Assembly: GCF_025464955.1 (NCBI RefSeq)
Contig: NZ_JAODNM010000139.1
Location: 16,662-80,661 of the forward strand
Direction: 5' to 3'
Length of the DNA stretch: 64,000 nucleotides
Source: Amycolatopsis sp.
Lineage (GTDB): Bacteria; Actinomycetota; Actinomycetes; Mycobacteriales; Pseudonocardiaceae
The position numbers and the translations under genes were made by a program. Below the pieces are notes generated by a model. It was not told where the DNA came from. It did no database searches and saw nothing but the letters and a program-made list of their open reading frames with translations. Each line of letters opens with the position of its first letter. Position 1 is the first letter of the stretch. This document shows positions 9,316-17,873 of this stretch, piece by piece.

Positions 9316-10109
9316 ACAACCTGCACCGCGAACTCGCCCCGATCTCGGACGCGGCCTGGGCGGACATCGAGTCCGAGGCCAAGCGCACCTTCAAGCGCAA
9401 CGTGGCCGGCCGCCGCGTCGTCGACCTGCAGGGACCGGCCGGCACCGAACTCTCCGCGGTCGGCACCGGGCACTTGGCGCGCCTCGATCCGCCCGCCGAA
9501 GGGGTCATCTCGCGGGCTCGGTTGTTTCAGCCGATCGTGGAGCTGAGGGTGCCGTTCGTCGTCAGTCGCGACGCCGTCGACGACGTCGAGCGAGGGTCGC
9601 AGGACTCGGACTGGCAGCCCGTCAAGGACGCCGCGACGAAGATCGCGTTCGCCGAGGACAGGGCCGTGTTCGAGGGCTACGCGGCGGCCGGCATCGCGGG
9701 TATCCGCGAGAGCTCGTCGAACCCGGCGCTGACGCTGCCCGACGAAGTCCGTGACTACCCGGACGTCGTCAGCCAGGCGATCAGCTCGCTGCGGCTGGCC
9801 GGGGTCAACGGCCCGTACTCGCTGTTGCTCAGCGCGGACGCGTACACGGCCGTCAACGAGACCGCCGACCATGGTTTCCCCATTCGCGACCACCTCTCGC
9901 GGGTCGTCGACGGCGAGATCATCTGGGCCCCGGCGATCGACGGCGCGTTCGTGCTGTCCACCCGCGGCGGCGACTACGAGCTGCACCTCGGGCAGGACCT
10001 GTCGATCGGTTACTCCTCCCACGACTCGACGAGTATCGAGCTGTACTTCCAGGAGTCGCTGACCTTCCTCATGTACACCAGCGAAGCCGCCGTCGCGCTG
10101 CACCCCTGA
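9312..10109 (+). CDS. Family 1 encapsulin shell protein
   Basis: A 265-residue HK97-fold protein of the linocin/bacteriocin CFP29 family, which self-assembles into a roughly 60-subunit proteinaceous nanocompartment in the cytoplasm. The N-terminus MNNLHRELAPISDAAWADIE is characteristic of family 1 encapsulins and forms part of the inner cargo-docking surface. The C-terminal stretch DYELHLGQDLSIGYSSHD with the E-loop-type sequence also fits. Length equals the family norm. The start overlaps the DyP stop by 4 bases. The pair forms a peroxidase-loaded compartment, probably for oxidative stress or aromatic oxidation. Confidence 0.96.
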   Translation: MNNLHRELAPISDAAWADIESEAKRTFKRNVAGRRVVDLQGPAGTELSAVGTGHLARLDPPAEGVISRARLFQPIVELRVPFVVSRDAVDDVERGSQDSDWQPVKDAATKIAFAEDRAVFEGYAAAGIAGIRESSSNPALTLPDEVRDYPDVVSQAISSLRLAGVNGPYSLLLSADAYTAVNETADHGFPIRDHLSRVVDGEIIWAPAIDGAFVLSTRGGDYELHLGQDLSIGYSSHDSTSIELYFQESLTFLMYTSEAAVALHP

Positions 10110-10113
10110 GCCC

Positions 10114-10749
10114 TCACCGCACACCGCGGGGACGGAACTGGATGCTGATGCGCGGGCCGACCGGTTTCGCTGTCTTGGGGATGGCGTGTTCACAGGTGCG
10201 CTGGCAGGACCCGCCCATGACGATCAGGTCCCCGTGGCCGAGCTGGTGCCGCAGCGCGGGCCCGCCGGCCCGCGGGCGCAGCAGCAGCGCTCGTGGGGCG
10301 CCGATCGAAATGATCGCGACCATGGTGTCCGAGGTGCTCCCGCGGCCGATGGTGTCGCCGTGCCAAGCGACGCTGTCCCGTCCGTCCCGGTAGAAGCACA
10401 GACCCGCGGTGCGGAACGGTTCGCCCAGCTCAGCGGCGTAGTGCGCGCTGAGTGCATCGCGCGCTTCGCGAAGCACGTCGTCCGGCAGCTCGTCGGCCTC
10501 GTCGTAGAAGCTGAGGAGCCGCGGCACTTCGACGACCCGCTCGTACATCTGGCGCCGCTCCGCCCGCCACGGCACCTCGTCGGCCAGCCGCTCGAACAGC
10601 TTGTCCGCCCCGGTCAGCCAGCCAGGGAGGACGTCGATCCAGGCCCCGTCCCGCAACTCCGTGCGGCGGGCGGGCGCGAGCGAGCGGACCCGGGTGACCC
10701 CGGTGACCCCGATGTCGTCGAAGAGCGAACCCTGCAAAGCCTGCGACAT
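10114..10749 (-). CDS. AlkB-type 2OG-Fe(II) dioxygenase
   Basis: A 211-residue alpha-ketoglutarate dependent dioxygenase that removes alkyl groups from damaged nucleic acid bases by oxidation. The iron ligands are visible as H130 and D132 (AWHGDTIG) and H188 (CEHAIPK), and the 2-oxoglutarate arginines as R200 and R206 (GPRISIQFR). The start MSQALQGSLF at 10749 is favoured over an upstream ATG (10767) because the upstream one would lie against the LexA box. A LexA operator begins 21 bases upstream, so DNA damage induction is likely. It is divergent from an AlkD-like gene and converges on the encapsulin with only 4 bases between stops. Confidence 0.9.
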   Translation of the reverse strand: MSQALQGSLFDDIGVTGVTRVRSLAPARRTELRDGAWIDVLPGWLTGADKLFERLADEVPWRAERRQMYERVVEVPRLLSFYDEADELPDDVLREARDALSAHYAAELGEPFRTAGLCFYRDGRDSVAWHGDTIGRGSTSDTMVAIISIGAPRALLLRPRAGGPALRHQLGHGDLIVMGGSCQRTCEHAIPKTAKPVGPRISIQFRPRGVR

Positions 10750-10769
10750 ACCTCGACTGTACCCCAACG

Positions 10770-10785
10770 TCGAACATGTGTTCGA
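10770..10785. promoter_or_regulatory. LexA box (SOS operator)
   Basis: TCGAACATGTGTTCGA is a perfect match to the actinobacterial SOS box TCGAAC-N4-GTTCGA. It lies in the 85-base divergent space between the AlkB-like gene (start 10749) and the AlkD-like gene (start 10835), positioned to repress both. Being a LexA site is inferred from the consensus. Confidence 0.9.
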
Positions 10786-10834
10786 CTATGGTTTCCTCGT
10801 AAGCTGAATCTCACGCGACGGACAGGAGGCTGAG

Positions 10835-11509
10835 GTGGCCGAGACGACGTTGGCCGAGGTGATGGCCGAGTTGGCCGCGCTCGAGAACCCGAAGGCACGC
10901 AAGGTCAACGAGAAACATGGTGACGATCACGGGGTGAACCTCGGTAAGCTGCGCGCGCTCGCGAAGCGGTTGAAGACGCAGCAGGAACTGGCGCGCCAGC
11001 TCTGGGAGACCGGTGACACCGCGGCGAGCCTGCTGGCGATCCTGATCTGTCGGCCGAAGGCGTTCGAGCGTGACGAGTTGGACGTCCTGGTGCGCGACGC
11101 GCGCAGCCCCAAGGTGCACGACTGGCTGGTGAACTACGTGGTGAAACAGAACCCGCATGCCGAAGAGCTGCGCGTGGCCTGGTTCACCGATCAGGATCCG
11201 GTAGTGGCGAGTGCCGGCTGGGCGCTGACCACCGAACGCGTGGCCAAGGAGCCTGAGGGCCTCGACCTCGAGGGGCTGTTGGTAGTCATTGAGGCGGACA
11301 TGAAAGACGCCCCGGATCGCCTGCAGTGGGCGATGAACCACTGCCTCGCCCAGATCGGGATCGAGCACGCCGAGCACCGAGCCCGCGCACTCGGCATCGG
11401 CGAGCGACTCGAGGTGCTCAAGGACTACCCGACACCCCCGAACTGCACGTCGCCGTACGCGCCCATCTGGATCACCGAGATGGTGCCCCGACAGCCCGCC
11501 GAGCCTTGA
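10835..11509 (+). CDS. AlkD-like DNA alkylation repair protein
   Basis: A 224-residue all-helical protein with the repeated Arg/Trp/Leu helix pattern of the DNA alkylation repair (AlkD) family of HEAT-like DNA glycosylases, which excise positively charged alkylated bases. Motifs include GVNLGKLRALAKRL near residues 31-45, typical of the N-terminal helices, and VHDWLVNYVVK and VASAGWALTTERVA in the middle. The GTG start at 10835 follows an AGGAGG-like ribosome site. It shares a LexA operator with the divergent AlkB-like gene. AlkD-type active-site residues cannot all be confirmed by eye, so a non-glycosylase paralogue remains possible. Confidence 0.85.
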   Translation: MAETTLAEVMAELAALENPKARKVNEKHGDDHGVNLGKLRALAKRLKTQQELARQLWETGDTAASLLAILICRPKAFERDELDVLVRDARSPKVHDWLVNYVVKQNPHAEELRVAWFTDQDPVVASAGWALTTERVAKEPEGLDLEGLLVVIEADMKDAPDRLQWAMNHCLAQIGIEHAEHRARALGIGERLEVLKDYPTPPNCTSPYAPIWITEMVPRQPAEP

Positions 11510-11512
11510 TGT

Positions 11513-12658
11513 TCAGGGTTCGATACCGAGCAGGGTCCGCCCGTAGTGTTCCCTGGCGAGATCGGGAGCGATCGTCGCGTGCCGCACGGCGACCTCGACG
11601 TCGCGCCAGATCCGTTGCAGCGCATTGGTTTGGGCGAATCCCGCGGTACCGACAGCGGTGAGCAGCAGGTTCACCGCCTCCCGGATGCTCCTCGCCGCGG
11701 TCCCGGCGTCCATTCCCGCACGGGCCTGGGTGGGCGGGTCGAGCTGGGTCTGCGTCTCGATTCCGCGTTCGACGTCGTCGAGCGCGCGGTACAGGCGCAA
11801 CCTGGCGGTGTCGATGAGCGACGCCGCTTCGGCCACCGCGAGCTGGACGGTCGCGGAATCGGCTCGGCGCGGGCTCTTCGCGGTGTCGCCGAGCTTCTCC
11901 AAGGTCGAGGCCAGTGCGGCCTCGGCCATCCCGAGCAGGGGCGCCACGACAGTGAGGGTGAGTGCGGTGATGACTGTCGCGCCATACAGCGGCTCGTCCG
12001 GAAAAGCGCCGCTGTACCCGCCGCTGAGCATTTTGCCGCGCGAGATCACGCGGTGGTCGGGGACGAAGACCTCCTCGTAGACAAGCGTGTCACCACCGGT
12101 GGCCCTCATACCCGCGACTTGCCACGTGTTCTCGATCGTTCCGGCGCTCAGGGGCAGCAGCGCCAGGTCGGAGTCCTCGGTTCCTTCGCCGGCGGATACA
12201 GCGACGATCGCCCAGTCGGACTGGTGCATCCCGGACATCGGCGCCCACCGGCCGGAGATCACCACACCGCCCTCAGTGGGGCGAGCGGTGCCGACGATCG
12301 TCAGATGGCTGCACACCGTCACGCGGGGATCGGCACCCCAGACCTCTTCGCGGGCGCGCTCGCCGTACAGGGCGGCCATGAAACAGCCACCGGACAGGAT
12401 CATCGCCACCCACGCGCTGGACCCGCAGCCGCGCCCCAACGCGGCGTACACCTCGAACGCCGTCCGGAATCTGGCCTCTGGCCCGCCCGACCGGCGCGGC
12501 ACACAAAGGCTGAGGAAACCGGCCTCGCGGAGCCGCCGGGTGACCGCCTCCGGCAGCCTGCCGAGGCGGTCGGCCTCGCCGGCATGTTCGGCCAGCAGCG
12601 CGACCGACTCGTCGGCTTTGCGCGTTAGGTCAGTCGCAGGGGGAAGTCCACTCTCCAT
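11513..12658 (-). CDS. Acyl-CoA dehydrogenase-like flavin monooxygenase
   Basis: A 381-residue protein of the acyl-CoA dehydrogenase fold, closest in pattern to group D flavin-dependent monooxygenases such as HsaA and pigment hydroxylases, which use reduced flavin to hydroxylate aromatic substrates. It has an N-terminal helical domain (LLAEHAGEADRLGRLPEAV), a central beta domain (GRWAPMSGMHQSDWAIV) and a C-terminal four-helix domain. The catalytic glutamate of true acyl-CoA dehydrogenases is not evident. The ATG at 12658 is chosen as the first with family-like N-terminus; the upstream extension is low quality. It lies downstream of the SARP gene on the same strand with a 110-base gap. No flavin reductase is adjacent. 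Confidence 0.75.
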   Translation of the reverse strand: MESGLPPATDLTRKADESVALLAEHAGEADRLGRLPEAVTRRLREAGFLSLCVPRRSGGPEARFRTAFEVYAALGRGCGSSAWVAMILSGGCFMAALYGERAREEVWGADPRVTVCSHLTIVGTARPTEGGVVISGRWAPMSGMHQSDWAIVAVSAGEGTEDSDLALLPLSAGTIENTWQVAGMRATGGDTLVYEEVFVPDHRVISRGKMLSGGYSGAFPDEPLYGATVITALTLTVVAPLLGMAEAALASTLEKLGDTAKSPRRADSATVQLAVAEAASLIDTARLRLYRALDDVERGIETQTQLDPPTQARAGMDAGTAARSIREAVNLLLTAVGTAGFAQTNALQRIWRDVEVAVRHATIAPDLAREHYGRTLLGIEP

Positions 12659-12768
12659 GGATCGAACGTACTCGGCCTGGTCACTTGCCACCGCTGCCCG
12701 GCTCCACGTCTCCACGGTCGAGGTGCTCGGCCGAAACTGACATCCTGCGCGACTCGGCCAACACGCGT

Positions 12769-15700
12769 TCACAGATCGCCGACACGTGTGCAGGGACGGC
12801 GGGCACGCCGGTGGGCGGGTCGACTCCCGGGCAAGTCACCGTCGAGTTGCGGCTGGTGACGGAACCGGATGTAGGGCTCATCGACAGCACCGGGTGCACA
12901 CTGTGCGGCGGCGATCCACTGTGGAGCGTCGGCGCGGGTAGCGACGGCCAGTGCCTGGCGGTAGTGGTCCGCGGCTTGGCTCGGTCGGCCCAGGGCTGCG
13001 GCGAGGTCGCCGAGGTACTGCGCGACGGGGCCGAGCGTGAGCAGTCCGCTGCCGGCTCCGGCGAGTTCGGCGGACGCGGGCAGAAGTTCGGCGTGGAGCC
13101 GTTCCATCGTCGGGTGGTCGTCGAATTCGATGGCGAGGACGGCGTGGAGGCAGGCGCGGGCTTCATAGAGCAGGTCGTGAGGTGACGTGGGGATTTCCGC
13201 GGCCGCCGCCCTCGCCCGGTCTCGGCGACCTGCCGCGAGCAGGGTGAACGGACGGCACCAGGGTTCGTAGCCGCCGAAGTCTCCGTCCGTCTCCAGTGGA
13301 CCTCCCCGCTGGACTCCTTGACACAGCAGGGAAAGGGCAAGGATTCCATTGTCCATTCCGGACATCCCGGTGCCGGCCAGCCGTGCGGCCGCAGCGCGGT
13401 AGGCGGCCTCGGCTTCGCGGGGCTTCCCGGACACCGCAGTACGAAGTGCCTGGTACCACTGGGTGAACACGCTCACGAGCGGGGATCGGTAGTCCTCGCC
13501 GAGCCGGTCGGCCGCCGCGGCGTGCTCGTCGGCGATGGTGAACTCGGCGAGCGCGGAATGGGCTTGGACAAGAACAAGGTGGCCGAGCACCTCGAAGGTC
13601 ACCAGCTCGTGCCGGGCGCCGATCTTGACCAGTTCCCTGCCGATGCCGGCTCGTCGAGGTGCGAGCCCGGTCCGGTCGAACGACTGCATGAACCGGGCGT
13701 TGAGAGCGAAGGCGAGCAGCGCCGGGTCGTCGAGCCCGCGTGCGATGGCCTCGGCTTCGTGCGCTGCCGCGCGTGCGCGGTCACCACCGGTGTTGCGCAG
13801 TTCGACGGCCAGCGTGGCCAGCAAACGGCTGCGAACCGCGGTATCGCCGGGCGGCAGCGCGGCCAGTGTGCGCTCGGTGACTTCGGCGATGTGGTGGGCG
13901 AGGTCGAGGTCGTCGTTGTCGGTCCAGAGCGCGGGCACGTCGAAAGCGCCGATCACCCGGGCGGTGAGCGCGGGGTCGTCGAGGCTCTCGGCCAGGGCAA
14001 TCGCTTCGGCGCGGTGGTGCCGCGCCCGGGCGAGCGCACCGGCCACGGCGAGCGCCCGCACCATGCCCATGACCAGGCCGAGCCGGACCCGGACGTCGTT
14101 GTCACCCGAGCGTTCCTGGGCGGTCAGCGCGGCTTCCCACAACCGGGCCGCCTCACTCGGCGCGAAACGACGTTCGGCCTGTTCGGCAGCGGCTCGGGTG
14201 TAGCGGGCGGCGCGCCCCGCGGTCGCCGGGTCCTCAGCCAGCAAGAAATGGTGAGCCAGCGCGTCGACGTCGTCCGGACGCAGCCGCTCGATCGCCTCGC
14301 CGACGGTGGCGTGCCAGCGAGCCCGTCGCGAGTGCGAGATGTCGTGGTACACGGTGTCGCGCACCAGCGCGTGTGCGAACCGGAACAGCCGCGGCCCGCG
14401 TTCGACCAGAAAACCTCGCTGTGTTGCGGACTCGACGACGTCGAGCGCGGTGGGCTCGCCCGAGACGGCGGTCAGCACCTCGAGATCGACCTCGCTGCCG
14501 AGCACCGCGGCCTGCTGCAGGATCGTCCGGTCCGGCTCGGGCAGCTTGGCTACGCGGAAGCGAACGACGTCGCGCACTCCCGGCGGCACCGACTCCAGCC
14601 CGTCGGCACCGTCGGCGTCGAACAGCCTCGCGAGCTCCCGGACGAAGAACGGGTTGCCGCCGCTGCGCTGGTAGATCACGTCCGCGGTCGCCGCGTCCAC
14701 CTCTCGGCCGATCGTTTCGCGCACGAGTTCGGGCACCTCTGCTCGCGCAAGTCCGCCGAGGTAGATCCGAGTGGGCTCGGCTCGAGCGACGCGGCCGAGG
14801 AAGTCGGCCAGCTCGGGGGAGAGATCGGTGGTGCGGTAGGTCGCGACCACCAGCACCGGCTGCGCGACGGGCTCGGCCACCACCGACGCCAGCAGGGCCA
14901 ACGTTTCCTCACCGGCCCAGTGCAGGTCGTCCAGCACCAGCAGCAGGGGAGCCCGCCGTGCGACCGCGGTGAGCTGGGCGCCGACGGCGCGGTACCAGTG
15001 GAACCGGGCCGCCATGGGGTCGCTGTCGGAGTCCGGGCCGGACGGCGGCTCATCGAGCTTGTCGTGCCCGTCGGCGAGCGCGGCCAGGATCTGGTGCCAC
15101 GGCCAGGCCGAGGGCGCGCCCTCGTGTTCCGGGTTGCCGCCCCACGCGGTCGTCCATCCCTGTGTTGCCAGCTGGGCAGCGAACGATTCGGCGAGCGCTG
15201 TCTTGCCCGCCCCGGCATCACCAGAGACCACTACGAGCCTGAGCCATCCCTGATTGACCGTGGCTGCCGCGACGTCGGCCAGCTGCGTGGTTTCCTCGGC
15301 GCGTCCGATCAGCTGCCGGGCCCGGACTCGCGTCGCGGCTGGTTCTGCCGTGCCGTACAGGCGGGGTTCGTGTCCCAGGATGTCTGCCTCCAGCTCCCGC
15401 AGGGCAGGACCCGGATCGACGCCGAGATCTTCGGCGAGGACCTGCCGTGCCCGACGCAGCGCGCCCAACGCGTCGCCCTGCCGCCCGGCCCGGTACAGCG
15501 CCAGTGCGAGCAGCCGCCAGCCGTCTTCGCGCCAGGGATGCCCCGCGACCTGCGTCTCCAGCGCTGGGACGGCCTCGGCGGCCCGGCCCAGCGCCAGCAG
15601 TGCCTCCGCACGCCACTCCCGTGCCACCAGCCGCAGCTCGTCCAGGCTGGAAATCTCCCCGCGCGCCCACGCCTGATCGGCGAACTCGGCGTAGGCGGGC

Positions 15701-16125
15701 CCTCGCCACAGCGCCAGTGCTTCGTCCACTTGGGACAACGCCGCTCCGGCTCGACGTTGCGCCAGCAGCTCTCCGCAACCGACCACCGCGGTCTCGAAGC
15801 GCATCGCGTCCACTGTGTCCGGAGCCGTGCGCAGGGCATAACCGGGCGCCATCGTCACCAGCAGTTCCGCGGGAGCGCGCGGCGGCCGATCGGGTTCGAG
15901 CGCCCGTCGCAGCGCCGAGACGAAGGTCTGGATCGCCCCCACCGCGCCCTCCGGCGGGTCGTCCCACAGGTCGTCGACGAGCCGCGCCACCGGGACCACC
16001 CGGCCGCGCGCGACCAGCAACCGCGCCAGCACCGCCCGGTGACGCGGTCCTTTCAGGACCAACAGACCGCGCGCGTCCTCGGCTACCAGCGGGCCGAGCA
16101 CACGAAACCGCGCCGGCGAACCCAT
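12769..16125 (-). CDS. SARP-family transcriptional regulator with ATPase and TPR domains
   Basis: An 1118-residue AfsR/SARP-type regulator. Residues 5-95 form an OmpR-like winged helix for DNA binding, about 100-250 a bacterial transcriptional activation domain (YAEFADQAWARGEISSLDELRLVARE), then a STAND-type ATPase with Walker A GDAGAGKT near 302-309 and Walker B LLLVLDDLHW near 395, then helical TPR-like repeats to the end. Such proteins activate secondary metabolism or stress genes. The last 40 or so residues (from CAPGAVDEPY) do not look like TPR sequence; a frame disturbance near the 3' end is possible. No biosynthetic cluster is adjacent, so targets are unknown. GC and codon use match neighbours. 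Confidence 0.88.
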   Translation of the reverse strand: MGSPARFRVLGPLVAEDARGLLVLKGPRHRAVLARLLVARGRVVPVARLVDDLWDDPPEGAVGAIQTFVSALRRALEPDRPPRAPAELLVTMAPGYALRTAPDTVDAMRFETAVVGCGELLAQRRAGAALSQVDEALALWRGPAYAEFADQAWARGEISSLDELRLVAREWRAEALLALGRAAEAVPALETQVAGHPWREDGWRLLALALYRAGRQGDALGALRRARQVLAEDLGVDPGPALRELEADILGHEPRLYGTAEPAATRVRARQLIGRAEETTQLADVAAATVNQGWLRLVVVSGDAGAGKTALAESFAAQLATQGWTTAWGGNPEHEGAPSAWPWHQILAALADGHDKLDEPPSGPDSDSDPMAARFHWYRAVGAQLTAVARRAPLLLVLDDLHWAGEETLALLASVVAEPVAQPVLVVATYRTTDLSPELADFLGRVARAEPTRIYLGGLARAEVPELVRETIGREVDAATADVIYQRSGGNPFFVRELARLFDADGADGLESVPPGVRDVVRFRVAKLPEPDRTILQQAAVLGSEVDLEVLTAVSGEPTALDVVESATQRGFLVERGPRLFRFAHALVRDTVYHDISHSRRARWHATVGEAIERLRPDDVDALAHHFLLAEDPATAGRAARYTRAAAEQAERRFAPSEAARLWEAALTAQERSGDNDVRVRLGLVMGMVRALAVAGALARARHHRAEAIALAESLDDPALTARVIGAFDVPALWTDNDDLDLAHHIAEVTERTLAALPPGDTAVRSRLLATLAVELRNTGGDRARAAAHEAEAIARGLDDPALLAFALNARFMQSFDRTGLAPRRAGIGRELVKIGARHELVTFEVLGHLVLVQAHSALAEFTIADEHAAAADRLGEDYRSPLVSVFTQWYQALRTAVSGKPREAEAAYRAAAARLAGTGMSGMDNGILALSLLCQGVQRGGPLETDGDFGGYEPWCRPFTLLAAGRRDRARAAAAEIPTSPHDLLYEARACLHAVLAIEFDDHPTMERLHAELLPASAELAGAGSGLLTLGPVAQYLGDLAAALGRPSQAADHYRQALAVATRADAPQWIAAAQCAPGAVDEPYIRFRHQPQLDGDLPGSRPAHRRARRPCTRVGDL

Positions 16126-16211
16126 CCACGCACTGTAGCCGCGGACGGTTTCGCGCTCGTGCTCAGTCGACGCTGACCGGATGCTGATTCGCCGGGCGGA
16201 CGCTGACTCAC

Positions 16212-17084
16212 ATGCAGATCACCGGATTCGACTATCAGCGCGTGACCGCCGCCGACGGCGTCGCGCTCAACGTGGCCGTGGGCGGCCACGGCTCTCCGAT
16301 CGTGCTGCTGCACGGCTTCCCGCAGACCCACCTGATGTGGCGGCACGTCGCCGCCGACCTCGCGGCCGACCACACCGTCATCTGTCCCGACCTGCGCGGT
16401 TACGGCGACAGCGACAAGCCCGCCGACGTGGACGGGCAGACGTATTCCAAGCGCACCATGGCCGCCGACGTCGTCGCCGTCGCCAAGGCGTTCGGCCACG
16501 AGCGGTTCGCCCTCGCCGGACACGACCGCGGCGCGCTGGTCGCCATCCGGACCGGGCTCGACCACCCTGGCTCGGTCACCCACCTGGCTTCGCTCGACGT
16601 CCTGCCGACACTGGACATGTGGGACGTGCTCAGCGGGACCACCGCCGCCGTCGGTTTCCACCTGTTCCTGATGGCTCAAGCCCCGGGGCTGCCCGAGCAG
16701 ATGATCAGCGCCAGCGCCGACGCGTTCTTCGGCTATTTCCTCGACGCCTGGACGCAGAACCCCGACGCGATCCCCGCCGACGTCCGCGCCGAGTACCTGC
16801 GGGCGTCGCGCGACGCGGTGACGTCGATCGTGGCCGACTACCGGGCCACGGCCACCGTCGACGTCGAACACGACACCGCGGACAAGCAAGCGGGCAACCG
16901 GCTTCGCATGCCGGTGACCGTGCTGCAACAGGACTGGGGGAGCGCCCTCGGTTACGATGCCGTGGCACTCTGGCGGGCGTGGGCGTCCGATCTCGACCAC
17001 CGCACCGTGACCTGTGGCCACTTCATGGCCGAGGAAGCCCCCGCCGACGTGGTCAAGGCGCTCCGGGCACTGATCACGCGGTGA
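16212..17084 (+). CDS. Alpha/beta hydrolase, fluoroacetate dehalogenase-like
   Basis: A 290-residue alpha/beta hydrolase with an HGFPQTHLMW oxyanion segment and an aspartate nucleophile in GHDRG (D105), as in haloacid/epoxide hydrolase-like enzymes. Acid D129 and base H270 complete the triad. The spacing of D105, R106, D129 and H150 matches fluoroacetate dehalogenase, but three residues of the fluoroacetate pocket appear changed: the second carboxylate arginine is L109, the tryptophan after H150 is L151, and the tyrosine near residue 215 is threonine. It probably hydrolyses another halide, epoxide or ester. It is divergent from the SARP gene and convergent with an SDR gene. Confidence 0.85.
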   Translation: MQITGFDYQRVTAADGVALNVAVGGHGSPIVLLHGFPQTHLMWRHVAADLAADHTVICPDLRGYGDSDKPADVDGQTYSKRTMAADVVAVAKAFGHERFALAGHDRGALVAIRTGLDHPGSVTHLASLDVLPTLDMWDVLSGTTAAVGFHLFLMAQAPGLPEQMISASADAFFGYFLDAWTQNPDAIPADVRAEYLRASRDAVTSIVADYRATATVDVEHDTADKQAGNRLRMPVTVLQQDWGSALGYDAVALWRAWASDLDHRTVTCGHFMAEEAPADVVKALRALITR

Positions 17085-17093
17085 GCCGAGCGG

Positions 17094-17804
17094 TTACCAG
17101 GGCAGGGGATTCCCGTCCCAGTCATGGAACTCGCCGGTGGGGCCGTCGTCCGCCAGCAGCGCGAGCCGGACGGCGCCCGCCGCGCCTTCGGCCGGGTCGG
17201 CGTCGCTGGCGGCGGCGCGCGCGTTGAGGTCGGTCGACCGGAGACCGGGGGCGAGCGCGTTCACCTTGAAACCGGCACCGAGCGACTGGGCGTAGAACAG
17301 CGTCACCGCGTTGAGCGCGGTCTTCGACGAACGGTAGGCGGCGCCCGAGCCCGTCGGCGGGAACTGCGGGTCCGGTCCGGTGCTCCGGGTCAGCGAGCCG
17401 GTCCCGCTGGAGACGTTCACGATGCGGGGCTTCGCGGACCGCCGCAAGGCCGGCAGGAAGGCATTCGTGACCGCGATGACCCCGAACACGTTGGTTTCGT
17501 AGGTGCGACGGAAGCTGTCGACGTCGGCGTCGACAGCGGAGCTGCCATCGACCATGATGCCGGCGTTGTTGACGAGGATGTCCAGGTCAGGAACCTGGTG
17601 GGCGGCTTTGGCGATACTCTGGTCATCGGTGACGTCGAGGATCAGGAGCCGGGCGTCGCCGCCGATCTCGTCGACCGCACGCTGGCCTCGCTCGGTGTCG
17701 CTGGAGCCGAGGTAGACGGTGAGACCGGCGTCCGCGAGTTGCCGGGCGATCTCCTTGCCGATGCCTTTGTTGGCGCCGGTGACCAGTGCGGTGGAAGTGT
17801 TCAT
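17094..17804 (-). CDS. Classical short-chain dehydrogenase/reductase
   Basis: A 236-residue SDR with the cofactor motif TGANKGIG (residues 9-16), the NNAG motif (LVNNAGIM), catalytic serine in NVSSGTGSL and YxxxK in YRSSK. Similar sequences are annotated as carbonyl reductase-like. The start at 17804 is the ATG directly before the Rossmann strand; longer upstream frames are shadows of the divergent XRE gene. The intergenic region is only 69 bases and is shared with the divergent regulator, which therefore probably controls this gene, a common XRE/MmyB and SDR arrangement. Confidence 0.92.
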   Translation of the reverse strand: MNTSTALVTGANKGIGKEIARQLADAGLTVYLGSSDTERGQRAVDEIGGDARLLILDVTDDQSIAKAAHQVPDLDILVNNAGIMVDGSSAVDADVDSFRRTYETNVFGVIAVTNAFLPALRRSAKPRIVNVSSGTGSLTRSTGPDPQFPPTGSGAAYRSSKTALNAVTLFYAQSLGAGFKVNALAPGLRSTDLNARAAASDADPAEGAAGAVRLALLADDGPTGEFHDWDGNPLPW

Positions 17805-17873
17805 GGTGTCGACGATGCCGCCGGCGGCCCAGCTGATCCAGGTATAACCCGTACCTGGGAGTGGAGGTGACGA

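Noticed and set aside
12769..16125. The SARP gene as marker of a secondary-metabolite cluster
   Set aside because: No polyketide, peptide synthetase, terpene or lanthipeptide core gene lies within the window.
13318..16176. A 952-residue plus-strand open frame
   Set aside because: It mirrors the SARP gene on the other strand, with no domain or ribosome site.
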